In this document: positions 1 to 6,398 of the stretch, piece by piece
Layout: each line of letters opens with the position of its first letter
Numbering within the stretch: the stretch's first letter is position 1
Assembly: GCA_038198445.1 (NCBI GenBank)
Contig: JBBPZZ010000159.1
Location: forward strand, 1-6,988
Reading direction: 5' to 3'
Source: JACDDK01 sp038198445
Lineage (GTDB): Bacteria; Actinomycetota; Rubrobacteria; Rubrobacterales; Rubrobacteraceae
Length of the DNA: 6,988 bases
The notes under the pieces: generated by a model
The model's input: only the letters and a program-made list of their open reading frames with translations
Told to the model about the DNA's origin: nothing
Database searches by the model: none
Position numbers and translations under genes: made by a program

Positions 1-73
1 AGAGATCGTCGAAGCGAGCGGCGTACTCCTCAAGCGGACCGGGGGACGGGGCCACGGGCAGTCGTCTGGTCAT
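1..73 (-). CDS. Transposase N-terminus (partial, IS701-like DDE type)
   Basis: The ATG lies at 73-71 on the minus strand and is preceded by a near-ideal ribosome site, AAGGAGGTG (plus-strand 79-87), five bases upstream. The 24 visible residues begin MTRRLPVAPSPGPLEEYAAR and continue F-D-D-L. I recognise this opening from actinobacterial DDE transposases of the IS701-like group, which have a conserved RLPVAP..GPLEEYA.RFD start. No catalytic residue is within the window, so family assignment rests on this N-terminus alone. The rest of the gene lies beyond the left edge. The strong ribosome site and clean start suggest the element may be intact. Confidence 0.65.
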   Translation of the reverse strand, partial: MTRRLPVAPSPGPLEEYAARFDDL

Positions 74-147
74 GACGGCACCTCCTTGCGCGCCGCCATT
101 TGAGCATGGTTCTTTACCTACTTCAACAAACTACCGGTAGGACGGGT
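1..147 (-). mobile_element. 5' end of an insertion sequence, leaving the window at the left edge
   Basis: This segment holds the start of a minus-strand transposase gene, its ribosome site and a short upstream stretch that should include the IS terminus. The inner boundary is inferred. The Mrr-like protein to the right matches its family up to about position 148 and then ends in unrelated residues, so the IS end probably lies between about 118 and 147. A perfect 10-bp palindrome, CTACCGGTAG, sits at 131-140 and may be part of the terminus. The other end and the target duplication lie outside the window, so the exact boundary cannot be fixed here. Confidence 0.6.
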
Positions 148-696
148 GCCTACAGACTTCTTGTAGTTTTTGCACTGAATGGCAATCCTTTCCCCTCCCG
201 CAACGGCGATGATATCGACACCCTGATCTCCTGAACTCCCCAAGACGGTCGCCGAATATCCCAGCGTCCTCATAACGTCAGCAATAAATATCTCGAACTG
301 TCCGCCGCTCATCAGGTGGACCTGTCCGAAACGCTGCGTGAGTTCCTGAGCAGTTGGAGTTCGTGGTCCAGTCTTGCGTAGTAGCAGCCAAAGTACAGCT
401 CCCGCTACTGCTAAACCAATTAGCCATCCTGGACGCTCAAGAAGTGCACCCAAGACTACGGCAATGACCAAAACAAGGATGATCACGCCGCTGGCGGAAG
501 AGCCAGACCTTCGACGCCTAGAGCCGCGGGCCAGGAGTGAGAACATTAGGTTGAAGAGAGTCATGAGCAGCGACATAGTTAAGCTCACGATCATCATAAC
601 GAGAGATACAAAAAGCGATATTAGAGCGCCCACAGCAGCCCTTTCCCTCGACCAGCCGACAAAAGCATTATACGAGCAAGCGCAACCTCGGGACAT
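118..696 (-). CDS. Membrane-anchored Mrr-type restriction endonuclease-like protein, 3'-truncated
   Basis: The 192-residue reading frame has hydrophobic segments at about residues 24-55, 70-86 and 90-106, then an Mrr_cat-like nuclease domain from about 128. Visible nuclease motifs are MSGGQFE (129-135), GDQGVD (156-161) and the QxK motif IQCK (173-176). These correspond to the acidic and Q-x-K residues of the PD-(D/E)xK fold used by Mrr-type enzymes, which often cut modified DNA. In intact relatives the KNYKK-VG motif is followed by about 50 further residues. Here the frame switches to TRPTGSLLK and stops, which fits interruption by the IS on the left. The start is uncertain: ATG at 696 is the longest option, but a TATAAT motif at 672-667 lies inside it, so GTG at 633 (residue 22) may be the true start. 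Base composition is lower in GC than the genes to the right, suggesting separate acquisition. Activity after truncation is doubtful. The nuclease fold is clear, but any target is unknown. Confidence 0.7.
   Translation of the reverse strand: MSRGCACSYNAFVGWSRERAAVGALISLFVSLVMMIVSLTMSLLMTLFNLMFSLLARGSRRRRSGSSASGVIILVLVIAVVLGALLERPGWLIGLAVAGAVLWLLLRKTGPRTPTAQELTQRFGQVHLMSGGQFEIFIADVMRTLGYSATVLGSSGDQGVDIIAVAGGERIAIQCKNYKKSVGTRPTGSLLK
667..672 (-). promoter_or_regulatory. Possible -10 element for the Mrr-like gene
   Basis: The minus strand reads TATAAT here, a perfect -10 consensus in otherwise GC-rich DNA. No convincing -35 hexamer sits 16-18 bases upstream. If it is used, transcription would begin near 660 and the Mrr-like protein would start at GTG 633, not at ATG 696. 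Confidence 0.3.
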
Positions 697-722
697 TAGA
701 AAGCCTCAGTAGGCCGGGCCAG

Positions 723-728
723 TATAAT
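723..728 (+). promoter_or_regulatory. Possible -10 element for the ion channel gene
   Basis: TATAAT lies about 50 bases upstream of the preferred channel start at 776, in the divergent intergenic region. The sequence at the usual -35 distance (around 700-705) does not resemble TTGACA, so this is only a half-supported promoter. Its position and orientation suit transcription of the channel gene. Confidence 0.35.
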
Positions 729-775
729 GTTTCGCGCGTCCGCTCTTGACTACCCGGAAACGATACGGAGAGGGA

Positions 776-2671
776 ATGCGGAAGATTACACTCGCTGACC
801 GGTTGCGTTACCGGTTCGATAACACGGTCTCTAGAGGGACCGTCGCCCTGATCGGCTGGCTTTTTCTCCTGATCTTGGCGATGGTCCTGGTGAGTTCCTT
901 ATTGGTCTACGCAACGGGTATTGCGCCGAAGGTCGGAGGTCATCGCCCCGGTTTCTTGCAGACGATCTGGCTCGACTTGATGCGGACCATCGACACGGGC
1001 AACGTGGGAGGAGACCAGGGAAGCTGGCTGTTCCTTCTGTCCATGCTGCTGGTCACGATAGGCGGCATCTTCGTTTTCAGCACACTTATCGGGATCATCT
1101 CTGGAGGTATAGACAGTAAGCTGATCGAGCTGCGTGAGGGCCGGTCGTTCGTGGTGGAGCGGGATCACACGATTATCCTCGGATGGTCTCCTCAGATCTT
1201 TTCGATCGTAGCAGAGTTAATCGCCGCTAACGAGAGCCGCGCGAGCGCGTGCATCGCCGTCCTGGCCGAGAAGGACAAGGTCGAGATGGAGGATGAGATC
1301 CGGGCCAAGGTAGGCAAGAGGAAGAACACGCGCATCGTGTGCAGGACCGGAGACCCCACCGACATCGACGACCTGGAGATCGTCAACCCCCATGAGGCGA
1401 GGTCTATCATCGTCCTCTCGCCGGAAGATGAGGAAGCGGATTCGCAGGTGATCAAGACGATCCTGGCGCTGACCAACAACCCGGAACGCCGGAAGATCCC
1501 GTACCACATCGTCTCCAGAATCCGCGAGCCGGAGAACCTCAGCGTGGCGCGGATGGTCGGAGATAGCGAAGTCGAGTTGGTGTCGGTGGACGACCTGATC
1601 GCCCGCATCACCGCCCAGACCTGCCGCCAGTCGGGCCTCTCCCTCGTCTACACCGACCTACTCGACTTCCGGGGCGACGAAGTCTACTTCGCACACGACC
1701 CGAGCCTGGCGGGCAAGACCTTCCGCGAAGTCCTCATGGCCTACGAAGATTCCTCCGTTATCGGGCTCCATATGAAGGGTGGAGGGATCCAACTAAACCC
1801 GCCGATGGACACCGAAGTCTCCCCAGGAGACGCGATAATCCTCATCTCCGAGGACGATAGCGCCATCTCAATCTCCCAAAACTCCAGTCCAGAGATCTAC
1901 ACCGGGGCGATTCGAGCCGTCCAGACCTCCGAGCAAAAGCCCGAACGTACCTTGATTCTTGGATGGAACCAGCGTGCGGCGACTATCGTCGCCAAACTGG
2001 ATAGCTATGTGCCTCCCGGCTCCGAAGTAACCGTGGTTGCCCACGACGGCGCCAACGTTCCGACCGGCTCCGACGAACTTCTCCATCAAAGGGTTAGCTT
2101 CCACGTAGGCAATACTACCGACCGTCGCACGCTGGACGGACTCGACGTGCCGTCCTACGATCACGTAATAGTCCTGAGCTACTCGGATCGGCTGGATCCC
2201 AGGGAAGCGGATTCCAGGACTCTGGTAACCCTGTTGCACCTGCGTGAGATCGCTGACCAGAACGACCATTCGTTCTCCATCGTCAGCGAGATGCTGGACG
2301 TTCGCAACCGTGAGTTGGCCGAGGTCACCCGCGCCGACGACTTCATCGTCAGCGACTGGTTGGTGAGCCTGCTGATGTGCCAGATCTCCGAGAACAAAGA
2401 GCTTTCAGCGGTCTTCGAGGAGCTTTTCGATCCCGCGGGCTCGGAGCTATACCTCAAACCGGCGTGCGATTATGTAAATCCCGGCGCGCCGCTGAACTTT
2501 TACACCGTCGTTGAAGCGGCCGGCCGGCGCGGTGAGATCGCTATAGGCTACCGGGTAAAGTCCGAAGCCAGCAACCCGCACAAGTCTTATGGCGTGCATC
2601 TGAATCCCAACAAATCTCAGCCCATCACGTTGGCCGAAGACGACCGATTGATCGTGCTGGCCGAGTCGTAG
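776..2671 (+). CDS. CASTOR/POLLUX-related ion channel with two RCK domain pairs
   Basis: The 631-residue protein (from ATG 776) is predicted to be a membrane channel with a large cytoplasmic gating module. It has TM1 at about residues 22-46, a pore loop with the filter-like motif DTGN (73-76), and TM2 at about 84-109. The filter resembles the ADSGN-type filter of plant CASTOR/POLLUX channels. A first Rossmann-like RCK_N domain starts at TIILGWSPQ (132 on), with GDPTD at 192-196. An RCK_C-like domain follows at about 300-362. A second RCK_N starts at TLILGWNQR (392 on), and a second RCK_C-like region runs to the C-terminus. The two-TM plus double-RCK layout resembles MthK-type channels. TTG at 746 would add ten residues, but ATG 776 has a close GGAG (768-771) and begins the MRKITLADRLRYRFDN segment typical of the family. 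Whether it conducts K+, Ca2+ or other ions cannot be read from the sequence. It is transcribed divergently from the Mrr-like gene, with no clear terminator after it. Confidence 0.85.
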   Translation: MRKITLADRLRYRFDNTVSRGTVALIGWLFLLILAMVLVSSLLVYATGIAPKVGGHRPGFLQTIWLDLMRTIDTGNVGGDQGSWLFLLSMLLVTIGGIFVFSTLIGIISGGIDSKLIELREGRSFVVERDHTIILGWSPQIFSIVAELIAANESRASACIAVLAEKDKVEMEDEIRAKVGKRKNTRIVCRTGDPTDIDDLEIVNPHEARSIIVLSPEDEEADSQVIKTILALTNNPERRKIPYHIVSRIREPENLSVARMVGDSEVELVSVDDLIARITAQTCRQSGLSLVYTDLLDFRGDEVYFAHDPSLAGKTFREVLMAYEDSSVIGLHMKGGGIQLNPPMDTEVSPGDAIILISEDDSAISISQNSSPEIYTGAIRAVQTSEQKPERTLILGWNQRAATIVAKLDSYVPPGSEVTVVAHDGANVPTGSDELLHQRVSFHVGNTTDRRTLDGLDVPSYDHVIVLSYSDRLDPREADSRTLVTLLHLREIADQNDHSFSIVSEMLDVRNRELAEVTRADDFIVSDWLVSLLMCQISENKELSAVFEELFDPAGSELYLKPACDYVNPGAPLNFYTVVEAAGRRGEIAIGYRVKSEASNPHKSYGVHLNPNKSQPITLAEDDRLIVLAES

Positions 2672-2819
2672 CCCCAACAAGAGCTGCCTACCCAAATGGC
2701 TAGTTGTCCGGGATGCTACAATCTTATCTAGCGTCTTTCGAAGACCTGCGAACGGCTCGGAGACGCGCTTTTGGAGCGTTAACAGGCATTTGATAATAAC
2801 TTTTTGAGGAGCGGGATTT
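2672..2819. other. Intergenic region without a gene
   Basis: I see no coding capacity here. There is a small inverted repeat (GTCTT at 2733-2737, AAGAC at 2741-2745), too short and without a T-run to call a terminator. An AT-rich patch at about 2788-2805 includes GATAAT (2792-2797) and could serve as a -10 region for what follows. A possible TTGGAG -35 (2771-2776) is only 15 bases away, so the promoter reading is weak. Confidence 0.4.
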
Positions 2820-3035
2820 ATGGCGAAGCCGGTAATATTAGCGGTGAACGACGACTCGTGGGCTCTGCGAAAGGTGGAGCGGAATCCCCGTCGGCGCTAC
2901 GCTCGCGAACACAGGTTCCTTCCGACCGAATCGGCGGCGACCATGTTAGATATCCTGGAAGTCGTCCGAACAAAACCTCTATCCAAACCTGCACGATATG
3001 CTCGCAGCCCGGAGTGGAGCCCGGTCTGTATATAG
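2820..3035 (+). pseudogene. Decayed response-regulator receiver (REC) N-terminus
   Basis: This 71-residue frame starts at an ATG with a good ribosome site (GAGGAG 2806-2811, eight bases upstream). Its first 48 or so residues, opening MAKPVILAVNDDSWALRKVE, closely resemble the first strand and helix of a receiver domain. Actinobacterial proteins with this MAKPVILAV.DD opening are usually REC domains fused to a thioredoxin-reductase-like flavoprotein. The expected third acidic residue of the acid pocket is replaced by N (NDD instead of DDD). Similarity ends near residue 49. The phosphoacceptor aspartate (expected near 55-60), the conserved lysine and any output domain are absent, and the tail from RTKPLSKPARYA on looks unrelated. 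I read it as the 5' remnant of a gene that lost most of its length. The sequence from 3036 to the cyclase start holds no recognisable coding continuation. Confidence 0.6.
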
Positions 3036-3141
3036 CCCGGCACATCCTCACTTCCAAGCTGTGGGTCGGGTTGGAGCCGGGCGAGACGCGGTTTCTGGTA
3101 CGGTTGATGGTAAGTCATAAAGAGAATGGAGATTGATCTAT

Positions 3142-3732
3142 ATGGGAGACAAAGCGAATCTGTTCAAGGAGATCTGCTCGGAGCGGCGCGGGGTGAACAC
3201 GGCGGTGCTGGAACGAACGGTCCAGTTGGCGGTAGAGATCGCGCGCGAAGGACGGGAGGGGCGCAAGATCGGCACCCTCTTCGTCGTTGGGGATACGGAA
3301 GAGGTGTTGAGGAAGTCGAGGCCCATGATCCTCGACCCCCTGCATGGACACCCCGAGGAGCACAAGCACATAGAAGACCCCAACGTGCGCGAGACGCTCA
3401 AGGAACTGGCTCAGTTGGATGGAGCGTTCATCGTCTCGGATTCGGGGGTTGTGATCTCGGCGGCCCGCTACCTGGACGCGGCCTCCGACGACCTGCACCT
3501 TCCACTGGGTCTGGGCAGCCGCCACATGGCCGCGGCCTTCGTCTCCAGCCGGACGAACGCCGTGGCCGTCGCCGTCTCCGAGAGCTCGATGGTCCGCGTC
3601 TTCGACAACGGCGAGCTTATCTCCGAGATCATCCCCGAAGTCTGGATGTGGGGAGGTTACAACTCCAAGCTAAAAGGCCCGACCGCGACCCGTTCCGAGA
3701 ATGACGTTACCGTAATCAGCCGTGCCGAGTAG
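3142..3732 (+). CDS. Stand-alone diadenylate cyclase (DisA_N / DAC domain)
   Basis: The 196-residue protein is predicted to condense two ATP into cyclic di-AMP. Nearly the whole length is one DAC domain: a core strand GTLFVVGD (44-51), the DGA motif in LDGAFIVSDSG (92-102), and the second nucleotide-binding motif GSRHMAA (125-131). The domain's second motif is commonly RHR; here it is RHM-AA, nearer to archaeal-type stand-alone cyclases (RHxxA). There is no membrane segment, as in CdaA, and no DisA DNA-binding region, so it resembles soluble DacZ-like enzymes. I chose ATG 3142 because GGAG (3128-3131) lies ten bases upstream; TTG 3133 would leave only one base. It is the first gene of the apparent five-gene operon, and its last 11 bases overlap the DUF924 gene. 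The domain assignment is strong; activity is inferred. Confidence 0.85.
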   Translation: MGDKANLFKEICSERRGVNTAVLERTVQLAVEIAREGREGRKIGTLFVVGDTEEVLRKSRPMILDPLHGHPEEHKHIEDPNVRETLKELAQLDGAFIVSDSGVVISAARYLDAASDDLHLPLGLGSRHMAAAFVSSRTNAVAVAVSESSMVRVFDNGELISEIIPEVWMWGGYNSKLKGPTATRSENDVTVISRAE

Positions 3733-4300
3733 AGCCGATAAAGTTTTAGACTTCTGGTTCGGGCGCGAGGACGAACCCGGCTACGGAGAGTTCCGCGATG
3801 CGTGGTTCCGAAAGGACGAGACTTTCGACGACGAGGTCCGGGAGCGATTTGGGAGCCTGTACGAACAGGCCGCGGCCAGCGAATTGGACGGCTGGCGGGA
3901 GGACGCGCGGAGCTGTCTGGCGCTCGTGATCCTGCAGGACCAGGTCCCCCGCAATTTGTTCCGTGGAGACCCGCGAACTTACGCCACGGACGGGGAGGCG
4001 CTCGAAAACTCGAAGTACGCCGTGGAGCGGGCGCTCGACCGCGAGTTACCCGCGTTTCAGAGGATGTTCCTGTACATGCCCTTCATGCACTCCGAGAGCA
4101 TCGAAGATCAGCGGCGCTCGGTAGCGCTCTTCGAGAACCTGGCCGCCAAAGAGAAAGGCCCGGACGTCGTGGAGTTCGCGGAGGGTCATCGAGACATCAT
4201 CGAGCGCTTCGGACGGTTCCCGCACCGCAACGAGGTACTGGGGCGGTCGTCCACCCCGGAGGAGATAGAGTTCCTGCGGCAGCCGGGCTCGTCCTTCTGA
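3722..4300 (+). CDS. DUF924 family protein
   Basis: The 192-residue protein carries all the hallmark blocks of DUF924: VLDFWFG (8-14), LQDQVPRNLFRG (71-82), YMPFMHSE (118-125) and RFGRFPHRNEVLGR (162-175). The family is widespread in bacteria, all-helical with TPR-like packing, and has no settled biochemical role, so none is given here. Its length is normal for the family, implying an intact gene. It starts at GTG 3722, inside the last codons of the cyclase gene, with no Shine-Dalgarno-like sequence before it. Translation is therefore probably coupled to the cyclase. It is cytoplasmic, with no signal peptide or membrane segment. Confidence 0.85.
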   Translation: MPSRADKVLDFWFGREDEPGYGEFRDAWFRKDETFDDEVRERFGSLYEQAAASELDGWREDARSCLALVILQDQVPRNLFRGDPRTYATDGEALENSKYAVERALDRELPAFQRMFLYMPFMHSESIEDQRRSVALFENLAAKEKGPDVVEFAEGHRDIIERFGRFPHRNEVLGRSSTPEEIEFLRQPGSSF

Positions 4301-4317
4301 GAGCGGGCGAGGCCGAG

Positions 4318-4325
4318 AGGAGGAG
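4318..4325 (+). promoter_or_regulatory. Ribosome binding site fixing the MFS start
   Basis: AGGAGGAG lies four bases before GTG 4330. It decides against the much longer open frame that reaches back to 3802 through the DUF924 gene. Confidence 0.75.
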
Positions 4326-4329
4326 CAGG

Positions 4330-5949
4330 GTGTCCAACATAGGGAATCCGCCGTGTGACGAAGGGGTCATCCGCTCCCGGCGCGCCGACGCGCTCTGCGA
4401 GAGCACCTCCGGCCCGTGGGTTTTGGCGGCGGCGATCCTAGCATCAGGAATGGGCTTCATGGACGGCACGATCGTCAATGTCGCGCTGCCGGTGATACAG
4501 GGCGAGCTGGGCGCTACGGCGGTGGACGCTCTCTGGATCGTGGAGTCCTACGCGCTGCTGCTCGCCGCCCTGATCCTGGTCGGGGGATCTCTGGGAGACC
4601 ACTATGGCCGCCGGAAGGTCTTCATGGGGGGCATTGTGATCTTCACCCTGGCATCGGTGTGGTGCGGGTTGTCGCCGAGCTCGGAATCCCTGATCGCCGC
4701 GCGCACCGTCCAGGGCATCGGCGGGGCGCTGATGATCCCCGGCTCTCTGGCGATTATCAGTTCCTCGTTCTCTGAAGAGGACCGCGGCAAGGCCATCGGC
4801 ACGTGGTCGGGCTTCTCCGGCGTTACAGCCGCCATAGGCCCGGTCGTCGGAGGGCTGCTAATAGACTACGTCTCCTGGCGGGCGGCATTTCTCATAAACA
4901 TCCCCTTCGCCCTGGTCGCGCTGCTCATCTGCCTCCGTCACGTCCCCGAGAGCCGCGACCCGGACGCCGCCCGGCTGGACTTCGCGGGCGCGGCGTTAGC
5001 CACCGTTGGCCTCGGCGGACTGGTATTCGGCCTCATAGAAGCCTCCAACCGGGGCTTCGCGGACCCGGCGGTATTCGTGCCTCTAATCGTAGGCGCGGCG
5101 AGTCTGGCCGGATTCGTAATAGCGGAGCGTAAAGTCCGGGAGCCGATGATGCCCCTGACGCTGTTCCGCTCCCGGAACTTCACCGGGGCGAACTTGCTGA
5201 CGCTGCTGTTGTATATGGGCCTCGGCGGGGCGCTGTACTTCTTTCCGTTCGTGCTGCAGCAGGTCCACGGCTACTCGGCGACGGCGGCGGGCAGCGCCTT
5301 TCTGCCGTTCATCGTCCTGATGTTCTTGCTCTCGCGCTGGTCCGGTGGGCTCGTAAGCAGGGTCGGGCCGAAGCTGCCTCTGACGGTAGGTCCGTGCGTC
5401 GCGGCGGCGGGTTTCCTGCTCTTCGCCCTGCCGGATACGGAGGGCTCTTACTGGACGACCTTCTTCCCAGCGGTAGTCGTGCTCGGTCTCGGGATGTCTC
5501 TGGTCGTCGCGCCGCTCACCACCACGGCTCTGAACTCCGTCTCCGGCCGGCACTCGGGCCTCGCATCCGGCGTCAACAACGCCGTCTCCCGCACGGCCAG
5601 CCTGCTCGCCGTAGCCCTGGTAGGTGTCTTTGTCTTCGTCACCTTCTCCAACTCTCTGGACTCCCGGCTCTCGTCTCTGGACCTCTCGCAATCGACGCGG
5701 CAGACGATGGAGGAGCGGAAGGTGGACCTCGGTGCCGCCCAGCCTCCCGAAAGCGCTGACCGGCAGACAGCGGAGGAGATCACCACAGCCGTCGACGAAT
5801 CGTTCGTGGCGGGGTTCCGGCTCGCCATGTACATCGCGGCGGGCTTCGCGCTGGCAAGCGCGGCGGCGGCGGCGCTCATCATCGAGGGCAAGGGACGGGC
5901 AGCGAAGTCCGAGCGACCGCGGGAAGACGCCGAAACCGCTCCGGTGTGA
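4330..5949 (+). CDS. MFS transporter, DHA2 (EmrB/QacA-type, 14-TM) drug:H+ antiporter
   Basis: The 539-residue protein is an inner-membrane major facilitator predicted to export drugs or other small molecules in exchange for protons. Visible family motifs are MDGTIVNVALP in TM1 (44-54), motif A GSLGDHYGRRKVF (86-98), the motif-B-like segment ARTVQGIGGA (124-133) and the antiporter motif C GFSGVTAAIGPVVGG (161-175). Length and repeated hydrophobic segments fit the 14-helix DHA2 group. A hydrophilic loop at roughly 445-490 precedes the last helix, and the C-terminus is charged and cytoplasmic. The start is GTG 4330 with its own AGGAGGAG. It begins 29 bases after the DUF924 stop and ends 17 bases before the SnoaL-like gene, consistent with one transcript. 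The substrate cannot be read from sequence; no TetR- or MarR-type regulator is nearby. Confidence 0.9.
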   Translation: MSNIGNPPCDEGVIRSRRADALCESTSGPWVLAAAILASGMGFMDGTIVNVALPVIQGELGATAVDALWIVESYALLLAALILVGGSLGDHYGRRKVFMGGIVIFTLASVWCGLSPSSESLIAARTVQGIGGALMIPGSLAIISSSFSEEDRGKAIGTWSGFSGVTAAIGPVVGGLLIDYVSWRAAFLINIPFALVALLICLRHVPESRDPDAARLDFAGAALATVGLGGLVFGLIEASNRGFADPAVFVPLIVGAASLAGFVIAERKVREPMMPLTLFRSRNFTGANLLTLLLYMGLGGALYFFPFVLQQVHGYSATAAGSAFLPFIVLMFLLSRWSGGLVSRVGPKLPLTVGPCVAAAGFLLFALPDTEGSYWTTFFPAVVVLGLGMSLVVAPLTTTALNSVSGRHSGLASGVNNAVSRTASLLAVALVGVFVFVTFSNSLDSRLSSLDLSQSTRQTMEERKVDLGAAQPPESADRQTAEEITTAVDESFVAGFRLAMYIAAGFALASAAAAALIIEGKGRAAKSERPREDAETAPV

Positions 5950-5966
5950 GAGAAGAAGGAGAGCTG

Positions 5967-6368
5967 ATGACAGCAAGCATTCCTGTCGAAGTTCGGGTAG
6001 TAAGAGACTGGCACGAGGCTCTCAACGCCGTTGACACGGAGCGGCTCGTGGCGCTATCGGACACCAACGTCGAGATGGGTGGTCCACGAGGCTCGGTCCA
6101 GGGCGCGGACATGCTCCTAGAGTGGGTGGAGCGTGCGAACATCCGCCTCGAACCCCGGCGTCTCTTCCATCACGAGGACACGGTGGTCGTGGAACAAGAC
6201 GCGGAGTGGCGGGAAGCGGACAATGGAGGTGTGATCGGCGAGGGCGTAGTGGCTTCCGTGTTCGTGGTCCGGGACGCGCTTATAACTAGCGTCTCGCGTT
6301 ACGATGCGCTCACCGAAGCGCTGGACACCGCGGGACTCCAAGATTCACACGAGGTATCGTCGAGCTAG
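5967..6368 (+). CDS. SnoaL/NTF2-like small protein
   Basis: The 133-residue protein begins with an amphipathic helix ending in W-H-E-A-L-N (about 14-19), then L-V-A-L-S-D-T-N-V-E, then a mix of beta strands including VASVFVVRDALITSVSRYD. This is the cone-shaped NTF2-like fold pattern (nuclear transport factor 2 / SnoaL-like family). Such proteins range from ketosteroid isomerase-like enzymes to non-catalytic binders, and no diagnostic active-site pair is evident, so the activity is unassigned. ATG 5967 is preferred over in-frame GTG 5946 because AAGGAG (5956-5961) lies five bases before it; GTG 5946 would overlap the MFS stop. It is followed by the zinc finger gene after 30 bases and is probably co-transcribed. 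Confidence 0.75.
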   Translation: MTASIPVEVRVVRDWHEALNAVDTERLVALSDTNVEMGGPRGSVQGADMLLEWVERANIRLEPRRLFHHEDTVVVEQDAEWREADNGGVIGEGVVASVFVVRDALITSVSRYDALTEALDTAGLQDSHEVSSS

Positions 6369-6398
6369 ACACGGACGATCGAGCGAAAGGAACCAACA

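Noticed and set aside
150..166. CTACA/TGTAG inverted repeat near the left IS boundary
   Set aside because: Five-base arms inside the Mrr-like coding sequence are expected by chance and do not define an IS end.
374..712. A plus-strand frame opposite the Mrr-like gene
   Set aside because: It is antisense to a frame with clear membrane helices and nuclease motifs and has no domain-like sequence of its own.
2733..2745. GTCTT/AAGAC hairpin after the channel gene as a terminator
   Set aside because: The stem is only five base pairs, is not GC-rich, and no T-run follows.
2804..3136. A 110-residue plus-strand frame over the REC remnant
   Set aside because: Its translation matches no family I know, and the REC similarity lies in another frame. 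The C-terminal stretch near 3030-3130 was considered as a gene remnant but gives no recognisable motif.
3126..3704. A 192-residue plus-strand frame overlapping the diadenylate cyclase
   Set aside because: It is out of frame with the clear DAC domain and translates to Arg/Gly-rich sequence without recognisable features.
3802..4329. A long in-frame extension of the MFS gene back to 3802
   Set aside because: It covers the DUF924 gene in another frame, its translation is Arg/Gly/Pro-rich low-complexity sequence, and GTG 4330 has an excellent ribosome site and begins a normal DHA2 N-terminus.
5083..5976. A 297-residue open frame on the minus strand
   Set aside because: It is antisense to the MFS gene, rich in Arg, Gly and Glu, with no family motif or ribosome site. 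GC-rich codon bias creates such frames.
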